A stretch of 11,004 nt of DNA from Phoronis ovalis (lineage: Eukaryota > Phoronida > Phoronidae), in assembly GCA_028565635.1 (NCBI GenBank), contig JAOXYB010057401.1, positions 1 through 11,004 on the forward strand. Reading direction: 5' to 3'. The position numbers and the translations under genes were made by a program. Numbering within the stretch: position 1 is the first letter of the stretch; every line of letters starts with the position of its first letter. Below, in pieces: positions 1 to 8,827 of this stretch. The notes under the pieces were generated by a model, which made no database searches, had not been told where the DNA came from, and was given only the letters and a program-made list of their open reading frames with translations.

Positions 1-62
1 ATACCTTTAGGTAAGGTTCTGATACTGGGTAAAGATTTTGATACGGAAAACTATTTTGATAC
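1..62 (+). repeat. Edge of a degenerate minisatellite, period about 19 bp
   Basis: GATAC occurs at 21-25, 40-44 and 58-62, and ATAC starts at base 1. Each is preceded by a T-rich run (TTCT, TTTT, TTTT) and followed by an A/G-rich stretch (GGGTAAAGA, GGAAAACTA). The periods are 21, 19 and 18. The array enters from beyond the left edge, decays to the right and is no longer visible after about position 70. Confidence 0.55.
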
Positions 63-639
63 TGTATAAGTTGATCACTTATTTTTGACAAAGGATGACC
101 GAGAATAAGTTTTAAAAACAAAAGTTAAAATTTTACTCAAAAAGGTACCGAGGTCAGTCTAGATTTTAAATGCGTAAATTATTATTTTGTAGATAACTGA
201 AATTATAAATTTTAGTTAAACATATTATTTACAGTTTTACAGGTGTGGATCTGTTTGCTATATTTCAGAAGCCTTGCACAGAATGAAGACTTGCACTATC
301 CATAATGAATCTGCAAATAATTCTAAAGTAAAACAAATTCCGTGAAACACACACAAATAAGCAATATCTGGTATTACGCAACGATTATAAAACTTCGGTG
401 GTAACATGCGGAAAATATTGTCTTACTATTAGCATTCACCATGAAAATTTGAAGAAAAAGACTATGTAGTTGTTAATGTTTTCCTTTGAAACATAATATT
501 CCATAATAACTACTTATATATTACTAATATGAAAACAATCGAATGATTTCCAATAATTGATTAAAAAAGTTATATTTGAATTAATTTTCTTTCTGTGTTT
601 CAAACATTTAAAACTAGTGACGAAATCATCGTTATGGTT
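63..639. other. AT-rich non-coding stretch
   Basis: I see no coding segment, RNA gene or clear repeat here. The only thing noted is GAATCTGCAAATAATTCT at 307-324, which recurs with a two-base insertion at 2069-2088. Confidence 0.6.
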
Positions 640-883
640 ATTCTGAACTAATCAAGCGTATCCTCGCATTCCAATTCTCACCACGCACACCACCATTTCT
701 GAGCTAGCGCACGACAGTTAATAACCTGCGCAGCATGTGCACTATCGGTGATAAAGGATGTGGGACCCGAGAACATATAACGAATGCCGCGACCTTATAA
801 CGGTGCAGTGTGCTGAAAGGAAGTGTGATAGAACTGAAAAGACAAATGGAATATTAATCCAATTTCTGCATACCTTTTTGTAG
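640..883 (+). promoter_or_regulatory. CpG-enriched island, possible promoter or exon remnant
   Basis: About 12 CpG fall in 640-840, several times the density of the flanks. The island contains an NRF1-like half-site pair (TGCGCAGCATGTGCA, 727-741) and TATAA words at 776-780 and 796-800. A 41-codon open frame runs from ATG 758 to TAG 881-883 and begins MWDPRTYNECRDLITV. The frame has a plausible composition, but an ORF of this length is expected by chance. The island could be a promoter, a short unrecognised exon, or decayed repeat sequence. I cannot choose between these. Confidence 0.25.
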
Positions 884-2460
884 TATGTCAAAAATGAATA
901 TATCAGTAGTTTCATAGAAATGAATGTAATTGTGGGCGTGCAAAATATAGAAAAATTTGCAGTGTTTCCAGTACAAAAAAGTACAAGCAGATAGGGTACA
1001 ATCTCAAAGACCAGCGGTTAAGTTTCTATTCGTTGAATCTACACGATAACAGAATATCCCGTCATGCCCACGTGTATTTTTGTAAATAAAAATCTACTGT
1101 AATTACAGTTTATTTATTTTTTCAATTGCTAGTAAGTGTGATTGCTATTTTTATTGAAATCTCATCCACATAATTGACGGATATCCTAATCAGATTTAAT
1201 CAAATAGGAATATAACATAAAATCATATACCACCGTGAAGTTAAGTCAAGGTTATATAAACATATACGTTTCTTATTCTCTTGCTTATAACATTAAAATA
1301 AAACCAGAAAAATAAATGAAAGTGCGATATCTATAATAATCTATATGTATATCATGTGACCTGAATTTGCGCTACAAGTTATTTTATAGTGGCAAATGCA
1401 TAACCCGCCACCATATGTTAAATATGTCAAATATAAACAACTTGTTAAAGAATATTAATTGTATTTTTGTAATTAGGGACCCTAATTTTTATTCATTTCA
1501 AAGATGTATTATTTTGAAAAATAAATATAGATAAATCTATTTATGAACAAAAAATAGAACTTGCTAGATAACAAGGGAGAAAAAGATCGATTTCGGATTT
1601 AAATTTCCCAAATTTGTTTTTCAATAAAAATATTTCTCTGCCGTTAGCAACATTTGTTTTCAGATAGGTATATAATTTTAGGGAAACTTGACCCTGAATT
1701 TAATGACTTCATCTAAAACATGGTCATGGCTAGTCAGCGGTATAAAATAGATTTATATTTTAAAAGCTGCACATCGGATGATTTACATCATTAAATATTT
1801 CATCTTAGTTCAAAGCTACGCATTTGTGGATTTTGTCTTCAAGGATTTGAACTTTAATTATTTGATTATGTTTTAAAAAAATATTAAATCTAATTAAATC
1901 GTGCACATCGTTTTGAAACTTTTAAAATGGCAATAACATGGAATTTTAAAGATAAGCGTCTAAAACAACAACTCATTAATAAGAGAACGAGTTCATTTCA
2001 AATATTTTCACCGCTCAGTCTGCATGCAAGTAAAGGGCGTGAAAAAAAACACAGACCATGAGTGCTTTGAATCTGCAAAAATAATTCTCGAAACATTTTT
2101 GTCAGAATTCTTGTCAAGATTGAATAGCAGTATGTGTATTTCGATCAAATGGGTCTAATTAATTTGCATTCATATGTCGGAGATGAATCCATCATTTCTT
2201 AGTTTGTTTATTCTGTAAACAATCATCAAATTTTATTCTACTTCCAGAAATCTGGTTTTGAATAATTTGCAGCATGATAGATATGCGCAAATGATTTATA
2301 AAGCTCACTATAATTCTTTGTCAAGGTCAACATTAATATACATATTAATTGCTTATAGTAATAATTTTATTTCAGTTTTATCAGAACAAAATTTTATATT
2401 CAAAAAGCCCAGGGAATGTATTTAAATATAGTGTTTCTCCTTTATTCCCTTTCATTTTGT
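884..2460. other. AT-rich non-coding stretch with a perfect 14-bp palindrome
   Basis: No gene is seen. ACTGTAATTACAGT at 1096-1109 is a perfect palindrome. It is flanked by loosely complementary A-rich (1083-1092) and T-rich (1110-1121) arms, so a larger imperfect hairpin is possible. CCCGCCACCATATG at 1404-1417 echoes the stronger GCCGCCACCATGG at 2849-2861. The rest is low-complexity A/T sequence. Confidence 0.5.
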
Positions 2461-2605
2461 TTCAGAGACGGTTTAGAGGGTTAGATCGAACACTAGCTGA
2501 CAAATTTGAATAACAAAAATTTAAAAAAATAAAAATAGCAAAATACGATGCAGTTTTTATAGAAATCGAGCACCCCCAACCGAAAATCCCGGATCCGCCT
2601 TGAGG
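2461..2605 (-). repeat. Possible dispersed-repeat fragment (GGATCCGGGATTTT type)
   Basis: On the minus strand, 2605-2565 reads GGCGGATCCGGGATTTTCGG followed by TTGGGGGTGC. This combination of GGATCCGGGATTTT and a short G run is, from memory, a common motif at the ends of short non-autonomous elements in invertebrate genomes. The region is GC-richer than its flanks on that side, while the middle part is A-rich. No target-site duplication or terminal repeat could be confirmed by eye. Confidence 0.25.
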
Positions 2606-2857
2606 CTAAACACACATCTTGCTATTTATGTTTACGTTACTTGTACACAAAATTAATTAGTTTAAAAATACATCTGCCTAAAATATATACTTGTATTATA
2701 CATCACTGGAAAATATATACATTATAGAAGATTTTTGAATACAAAGTTAAAATTATTTTAACTACTACAAGATTATTTAGACAATGAAAGGAGAGAAAAA
2801 ATGTTGCACAAACCGGATGCAATGTGTTACATAGGTATTTATGACCCGGCCGCCACC

Positions 2858-2923
2858 ATGGGAGTAGATCTTACAAAACAATTGAAAAAACCAGATTCTT
2901 CGGCTGCAAATAACCTACAGTAG
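2858..2923 (+). CDS. 21-codon ORF in a perfect Kozak context (doubtful)
   Basis: ATG at 2858 sits in GCCGCCACCATGG (2849-2861), the full 13-base vertebrate Kozak consensus. The frame reads MGVDLTKQLKKPDSSAANNLQ and stops at TAG 2921-2923. An earlier ATG at 2841 in another frame gives only eight codons (MTRPPPWE). There is no splice donor, polyadenylation context or family resemblance to support a gene. The same bases could be a protein-binding site (reverse sense CCATGGTGGCGGC) or part of a repeat. Confidence 0.15.
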   Translation: MGVDLTKQLKKPDSSAANNLQ

Positions 2924-2931
2924 TACTCATC

Positions 2932-2959
2932 CATAATCACTAGAATCACTAGTATTATG
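2932..2959. other. Quasi-palindrome with an internal 9-bp tandem repeat
   Basis: AATCACTAG is tandemly duplicated at 2935-2952. The same bases form an inverted repeat: CATAAT (2932-2937) and ACTAG (2939-2943) pair with CTAGT (2949-2953) and ATTATG (2954-2959), with one bulged C. It lies directly downstream of the GC-rich Kozak-like segment. Confidence 0.5.
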
Positions 2960-3082
2960 CGAATTATCTCATATTATATATTTATTTGAAAGTATGTGAA
3001 AAGCATTTTATTCCAGTAAAAAACGAGAAGTCAAATTAAAAATCAACAACAATTGAACATTTTTGCAAAATCAAAATAATTG

Positions 3083-3096
3083 GTTGCCATGAGAAC
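3083..3096 (+). promoter_or_regulatory. RFX X-box-like site 1
   Basis: GTTGCCATGAGAAC matches the palindromic X-box GTTGCCATGGCAAC at 12 of 14 positions. RFX factors bind this motif at ciliary and other genes. No gene is visible nearby, and similar words occur in dispersed repeats of marine invertebrates, so function is not implied. Confidence 0.35.
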
Positions 3097-3414
3097 TGTG
3101 TTTGCACCTATGTCTTCGGAAAAACAAACTAAGCAAAAAAAAGCTCATTTTAATTAATAAGAGAGTTTAATTTGTCTATCAATATATGAAATATTACTTA
3201 TATATGAATTGCAGCAACTAATGCGAAACTGACATTTAGAAGGGCTAGCTTGAAAAAAACAGTTTATAAAATCATAATAAATTTGCGTCTCTTTATTTTT
3301 TTTGCCATTTTGGAATGATTTAGAAGTTTTTTATTGTAAGAAAAAGATGTTTGGTAAAAACTTAAAAACGAAAATAATTAAATGTGACATTTTTCATAAA
3401 AAGTGGTTAATTTG

Positions 3415-3428
3415 GTTGCCAAGACAAC
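3415..3428 (+). promoter_or_regulatory. RFX X-box-like site 2
   Basis: GTTGCCAAGACAAC matches the X-box consensus at 12 of 14 positions and lies 332 bp from site 1 in the same orientation. Both copies are preceded by ACATTTTT and an A-rich stretch, so the two could be diverged copies of one repeat rather than independent sites. Confidence 0.35.
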
Positions 3429-3560
3429 GAATAACTTAAATTTAAAATACAAAATTTAAAAAATAGTTAACATTTAGAAAGAAAAATTAATTTTGTAAAT
3501 TTTTGGGTCGATACACGCACAATGATCTGTTTTAGAGATATAGAATAAAATAAGAAGCGT

Positions 3561-3990
3561 ATTGTCTACCAAGCACAGATGCCTTGTAACGCGGTTTTGT
3601 TCCTATTAACCTCTTTGCTGCATCTTTTGCGCAGCGAATTCACGTATATAAGATCATATAATGTGTAAATTATTCAGGTATATTATCATATCTTCAGAGC
3701 ATTATATATACATAAGGCAATTAAATAGTCAGTCTCCATTCTCAACCCGAGTTTCAAGAGGGCTCTAAAGTTCAGATCTTTCAAAAAAAGTTTACGCCAG
3801 TTCACTTTCAGCAGTGTGTCCCAGTGTGTGTGTGTCCTTTATTTTTCCTCTTATGTTTGAACCGGTTCAAATTACACAATTTCAGGGTTGTCCCGGTAAA
3901 TGTCATGCTTAGTTTTGAAAAAATCTGGTAGCTATCATTATGCTGTCCAGATTGCCCGGTACATACAGCTGGGTAACAATATCGGTTACA
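3561..3990. other. GC-richer island with TATA-like word and CCGGT cluster
   Basis: This is the most complex sequence in the left half of the window. It holds a TATA-like TATATAAG (3645-3652) after a CpG-containing segment. It also has GT repeats (GTGTGTGTGTGT at 3824-3835), a perfect 16-bp palindrome at 3856-3871, and two similar words, TTGTCCCGGTAAAT (3888) and TTGCCCGGTACAT (3952). Several frames stay open on both strands simply because stop codons are rarer here. None shows a recognisable domain. It could be a regulatory segment or an old mobile-element remnant. Confidence 0.3.
3856..3871. promoter_or_regulatory. Perfect 16-bp palindrome containing AACCGGTT
   Basis: TTTGAACCGGTTCAAA is an exact palindrome centred on CCGG. 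AACCGGTT is the canonical dimer site of Grainyhead/CP2-family factors, which regulate epithelial genes across animals. GGTTCAAAT also resembles an RNA polymerase III B box at 9 of 11 positions if read through 3874, but I see no matching A box upstream. Confidence 0.4.
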
Positions 3991-5528
3991 GAAACAGTAG
4001 TATGATAAATTAGAACATCAAAGTAAGAAGTAAATTTGTTTAAAATTTAAAAGTAACCAAAATTAAAAGGTACCTGTATAATTTTGGTTGTTTGTATTAT
4101 TTTTAACAATTCATTATTATTTTTCAGACTTAATGAAACAAACATACAAAAAAACAACAAGAACAACTTCCTTTTGATGCTCTTACAACTTTGTTGATAC
4201 TTTTAATAGTTGTATTAAATTATTTTTTTGAAGAAAAGTAGTACGTATAATTTTTATTTTGTAAAATAATACTCACTTCAGCACACAAATATAGGCTAAT
4301 AAGATTTCAGTTTCTATGATCAACTTCCCTACAATGTTTGCACAAAAAAAAATGGAAATTAAACTAAAAGTACTTTACTTTTTTATAATAAATACCTAGA
4401 TACAGGACGCTCACGTCAATGACAATGGGTAGCAATACTTTATCATTTCATTAAAATCACGCACCTGAACTAAGAAATCATTAGGACATTGGTGCACTGT
4501 GTTTTTCTCTCGTGTCATTTTCAAATGGAAAATTCATTATTTCATAAATCATACATTTTTAGACAGAAACACAATCTTTCAAAACATCAGATTGACGCAA
4601 ATCATATATGATTGGTCAAAACGGGAGTTTAACGCAACCTAAATATTTTAATTGAAAATACAGATAGTGTATGGGAAAAATTATTGGTTTTTAGCCAAAC
4701 TTTATAAGTTTTTATAACTTTTTTATTTTACGATAATGGCAATTACTGAAATATATTTCATCTTTAATTATGTTTACTTTATTTTATAGGGAAATTCTAC
4801 ATAGAAAATTGACAGCTTTCAGCTTTTTGGCATTTCATAAATTCCAGTAGCAATCATACAATTTACAAAAAAAATTTAAAAGTTTAGTTTATTATATTCC
4901 TTTCTTTTGTTACATGAAATTAACATTTTATTTGAAAAACATGACAAAACTATATGCATATTTCCAAGCAACTTGTATTTTGTTACTTTTTTAAGCTTAT
5001 GATGTTGGTATTACTTGCAGAACCTTAAATTACGTTCAGTTTATTACAATACCATTATGAATGGCCAAATAATGAAGTATCTATTTACCTCAATAGCTCG
5101 ATCAATAAACAGTTTCATATTTTCTGCTCGTCGAACTATCGTAAATTAAAAATTGTAATCATGCTTTCAAAATAAAAATTAAATTTAAAAAATTAATTAA
5201 ATTTTCGCTAATAAAATGTAGAGCTAGTCTATCTACAGCTAAAGAAGGACTAATTGTATCAGTATCTAGCATATGGCTAGTTGATAATTTTACACTTATT
5301 TATTCATTTATATTAGTGCTATGTATCAATAAATTAATCATTTTTAGTAATGAAACTATAATAATGAAAATATATAAAATTCAAATTTTTGACCCCAACT
5401 AATTAAATATGACTAACTATATGTTTCACAGCTGAAAAAAATTATAAATTATCATCATTTTAGACAATTTGAGTAGAAAAGTATCAGTTTAAAAAAAATG
5501 TACAAAAATAATATAATACAATCTTTCT

Positions 5529-5548
5529 TTAGACTGAGCTCAGTTTAA
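5529..5548. other. 20-bp near-perfect palindrome centred on GAGCTC
   Basis: The core ACTGAGCTCAGT (5533-5544) is perfect. It extends to TTA...TAA on both sides with a single mismatched pair (5532 G against 5545 T). It lies about 25 bp from a second inverted repeat. Confidence 0.55.
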
Positions 5549-5571
5549 TCTTGAGCGTATTTTGTTGCAAT

Positions 5572-5609
5572 GTTACGTACCAAGACAAACAGACATACTG
5601 GTACGCAAC
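5572..5609. other. 11-bp inverted repeat with 16-nt loop
   Basis: GTTACGTACCA (5572-5582) and TGGTACGCAAC (5599-5609) are complementary at 10 of 11 positions. The loop is AGACAAACAGACATAC. This could be the hairpin core of a small non-autonomous element or a chance structure. Confidence 0.5.
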
Positions 5610-6302
5610 GTAGCTAAATATTTAGACAGTTTTTATCATTGTATTATGTAATTTTTTGCAATAAAGATAGATAATTTAATGATTAAAAAATTTTAATTAC
5701 TCCAAGCATATTATATATAGAATTAAATTTAGTGATGAAACAAAATACAAGTTACATCAGGAAATAATAAAATTACGGTACATCTATATATACCAAAACA
5801 ATAGTTTATCAAAAAGTGCCAAATGTTAATCCTAAACAACAAAGCATTAACATCACTTTCTCACAACCTCATTGTGATCAAGTTTCTAAACATTTTGGTC
5901 ATAAAGAGTGTTAAAGTTACACACATCAAAACTTTTAAAAACCGATTCGTTCCGATAATTTAATTTTCTAAGTACCTAATAAAGTTCCAATTGATTCCAT
6001 ATGAAGATTTTGAATCTGTGGAGCATATTCAAACTGTATTACCCAGTTTCTATCATAATTATATCGTAATAAAACTTTCGTCCAAAAATTGATTATAGAT
6101 CAATGGCAACGTGAGATATAGATCTGTTTGTGTCATGCAACGTATCAGGAAAAATATAAACTCAATTTTTGCAGTGTATTTAGATATAATACATTATACG
6201 AAAAATCAAGGATCTAAACAGATAAACGTATAATTACAATGAGCGTAAAGTCATGTTTGAAATTTTCCTGTTTTGTCGTGTATTTTTTAAATTACATTTT
6301 AG

Positions 6303-6354
6303 CGAAATACAAGCCACGGGAGATTTGGCTCATGATACGGCACATATTTGTGAA
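6303..6354 (+). other. Weak candidate internal exon
   Basis: A good pyrimidine tract and acceptor (TTTTTTAAATTACATTTTAG, ending 6302) precede a short GC-richer segment. A GTTAGT donor-like word follows at 6355. In one frame the segment reads EIQATGDLAHDTAHICE, which has a balanced composition unlike the flanking A/T-driven translation. It has no recognisable family and is only about 52 bp, so it is a guess. Confidence 0.12.
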
Positions 6355-6435
6355 GTTAGTATCTCTATATTTTTTTCATATATAAAAGAAAGGATTTCTG
6401 TTAATAAAAGTATACTAGCTCTAATCAATATTTAA

Positions 6436-7600
6436 AAATTCCCTTTGAAGGGTGATTACAAATACAGTTTAAATATAATGATTTTTTCTTCTTAACTTTG
6501 TATTAAATCCAGATATTGCATGTGGGCCATCCGCAGAAGACACACATCGACACAATGAAAATATCATATAACCCTACATTTTGAACATGTCTTCAAATAC
6601 CTACATACAGTCTTTTTTTTTTGTTAAAATGTGTTATTTTTAATTTTCTTAAAACCATGCAGTAGTTAAATACTACCAAACTGAGTTTATATATGTTTCG
6701 ATCCCTCTATAAATGTCTATCTCTATATCCAACATGGGTCTATATATCTAATAATAAATATGGTCTATTAATTTTAAAACAAATTGTTGAGTTTTACGAG
6801 TTTATACTTTTAAAACAATTTTGTGGTCTGTGTTTGACTAACATCTACATTACACAATGTACACACTTTTTTACAAACGTTTTTCATATCAAAATTTGGA
6901 AAAACACCGTTTATATTTATTTTGAATGCTCCTTTTAAGTCATGCAGCATATATATAATTATGAATATTTTTTTGTTTGTCGCTAAGCGTCATAAAGTTG
7001 TCCAGAAACTGTAACAGTTGCTTCGGCAATAAAAACTTCTTGCTTTTTGAGACATTTCGGTAGATCTTTCGACGTTCAGTGATACTTATAAACATAGGCG
7101 TACATAAGAAATACATTGTCGACCGTTATGAGAAATTAAATATATTTATACAAAAGCACGTTAGCTACTAGCAGAAAAATCATGCTACTAATTGTCAATG
7201 TGCTAATGATATCCTTGGACTACTGAGCTGTAGACATTGTCGGACGTCCGAATTTGCTTTAACATAAATATTTCATGGCTAGATAAAATATGTATTTTCT
7301 CACTGCTTGGATTTCATACATACCCATTACTTCCTTGAATATCTTATGACGAATTTTATTTTAGTTACCATTGATAATTTTATAAGTTATATCTGTCTGT
7401 TCAATATTTAAAAAAATTAATTCGAATAGATTCGAAAGCAACACGAAACAAATGTAAAATATAAAATCATTGTAGTTAAAATATATATAAATCAAGATTT
7501 TGGCTTTAGAAATCCTGTTTTTTATTTTTTTTTGTAAATTCAGAAACATCAAAGTAACACATAGAGGTATTTAAAAATGTATATGTTTGAATTTTTGAAT
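6436..7600. other. AT-rich non-coding stretch
   Basis: No gene is seen. Open frames at 6693-6938 (plus) and 7361-7552 (minus) are Ile/Phe/Tyr/Asn/Lys-rich products of A/T composition. A perfect 12-bp palindrome TCGGACGTCCGA at 7240-7251 stands out for its three CpG. Confidence 0.5.
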
Positions 7601-7639
7601 AAAAAAATGTGTTTTTTTTTATAGATTAATAATAGGATG

Positions 7640-7653
7640 ACGGCAGGTGGCGC
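7640..7653 (+). promoter_or_regulatory. CTCF-like core site
   Basis: ACGGCAGGTGGCGC matches CCASYAGRKGGCRS at 12 of 14 positions. The core AGGTGGCGC is exact and is the form best known for CTCF in both insects and vertebrates. It lies in a CpG-rich patch (7636-7700) within A/T-rich DNA, about 1.6 kb upstream of the 3-beta-HSD-like exon. A boundary or insulator role is inference. Confidence 0.4.
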
Positions 7654-7660
7654 GCACTGC

Positions 7661-7818
7661 TTGTCGTTTCTGACGCATCTGGTATTAACACACCCCGGGG
7701 AGTACAGTTCATTATCCTTAGACTTTTCGGGTCAGCTATCTACCAACATTTAGATGTTCATAGTGTCATCACAGAAATTAAGCATTGTGGCAAAAAAGTA
7801 TCCTCTCAGAAACGACAA
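7661..7818. repeat. Perfect 13-bp inverted repeat, 132 bp apart
   Basis: TTGTCGTTTCTGA (7661-7673) and TCAGAAACGACAA (7806-7818) are exact reverse complements with mixed base composition. A chance match this close is unlikely, roughly a few percent for the window. TGACG (7638-7642) and CGTCA (7824-7828) add a shorter outer pair at unequal distances. The region could be a small element, a folded RNA or paired binding sites. Confidence 0.55.
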
Positions 7819-7828
7819 AAGGACGTCA

Positions 7829-8640
7829 ACTTTTCAAAAAGGCATTTGACCGTCCCAAGAAAATACCGAGAGAAATCTGTTTGGCCGCCTACTTTTATCA
7901 CATAAATATCAGGCACAAGTTGAAAAAATATTCAAGAGCTCCACATTTTAAAAATTAAAATAATATATACATTTTCAAATGCCTCTATGTACTGCTTCGA
8001 CTTTTCCACGGATTTTTTACAACAAAATGTGAACAAAAAATGGTTTAGCAGCCAAAACCATGTTTATATCCATTTTTGCCAAATCTTCTGCAGTGAAACA
8101 GACTCTCAAAGCTTTTAATGTGACTGTTTAGAGTTGCATAAATCTAAATGATTGTGCAAATACTATTAGTTTTTATTGTGACAATGTTACCATTAATTAT
8201 ATGGTTAAAATAAATTTAATCCACTGCTTAAAATTTTTAAGTTTTGGAGTCATTTTTCCCGGGCTATAAGGACATGGGATTATCGGAAATTTTAGAAATA
8301 TGCATCGTAATTTTGGTTAAAAATATATACACATTGAAAATATGATATTATGTGATGTAAACAGATTTTTCTCTTAAACTAAATAAGTTAAACATTTTAG
8401 CCTGGCTGTCTTGGGCATTTCTCAGTAGGGACTGGGTTAGAAAGCGATTAATCACGAAATCCCATTGCAATTGGTTTAGCGGTTAAAGGCTCCTGGATTT
8501 AGGAAAGGACTTTTTAGTTATTGCTTGTTCACTCTTCCAATGTTTTTCAAATTTATTTCTACAAATTCTAGAGCACAACACGAATACTGAACAAACTAGT
8601 TACAGTTACATACCATTAATATATATAATGCCAACACTGC
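7829..8640. other. AT-rich non-coding stretch
   Basis: No gene is seen. A GC-richer patch at 8400-8520 includes GGTTTAGCGGTTAAAGG, which recalls a tRNA or SINE A box, but no B box follows at the right distance. Confidence 0.5.
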
Positions 8641-8827
8641 CAGAGAGATAACGCGATAATACGGTATTTACTGATCATATTTACGTCACCCCGGCCCGTA
8701 AGCTATTGTGATAAGACGCTTAATCTAATTTACCTTGTCAAGCTTGTTTGTTAACACCGGTCCAAGGGTTCCATGACATATCTAAGCGCAATTAGGCGCA
8801 ATACCAGACTGAGAATCAAGCTTACAC

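Larger units (their letters stand above)
2961..3560. other. AT-rich non-coding stretch
   Basis: No gene is seen. The only structure noted is the pair of X-box-like words and their similar A/T-rich left flanks. Confidence 0.55.
3991..6250. other. Long AT-rich non-coding stretch
   Basis: No gene, RNA or recognisable element is seen in about 2.2 kb. It is dominated by A/T runs with scattered AATAAA words. The only strong structures are the two inverted repeats at 5529-5609. Confidence 0.55.

Noticed and set aside
3912-4046. 45-codon minus-strand open run in the GC-richer island
   Set aside because: All three frames on both strands are fairly open here because stop codons are rarer. There is no ATG and no recognised domain.
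6253-6435. 60-residue plus-strand ORF taken as a whole
   Set aside because: The first third is the pyrimidine tract of a possible acceptor and the last third is A/T-driven. Only the middle segment has any exon-like quality, and it is listed separately with low confidence.
6693-6938. 81-residue plus-strand ORF
   Set aside because: It is rich in Ile, Phe, Tyr, Asn and Lys as expected from A/T sequence. There is no domain and no splice or promoter context. Runs of this length are expected by chance in a window of this size.
7361-7552. 63-residue minus-strand ORF
   Set aside because: It is a low-complexity A/T-driven translation with no family resemblance.
7637-7753. 38-codon plus-strand ORF (MTAGGAHCLSFLTHLVLTHP...)
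   Set aside because: It follows a T-run and AG, but it is short, has no family resemblance, and overlaps the CTCF-like site and inverted repeat, which explain the base composition better.
8430-8500. tRNA- or SINE-like A-box word GGTTTAGCGGTTAAAGG
   Set aside because: There is no B box (GGTTCRANTCC) at 30-60 bases downstream and no cloverleaf pairing. The only B-box-like word nearby lies upstream.
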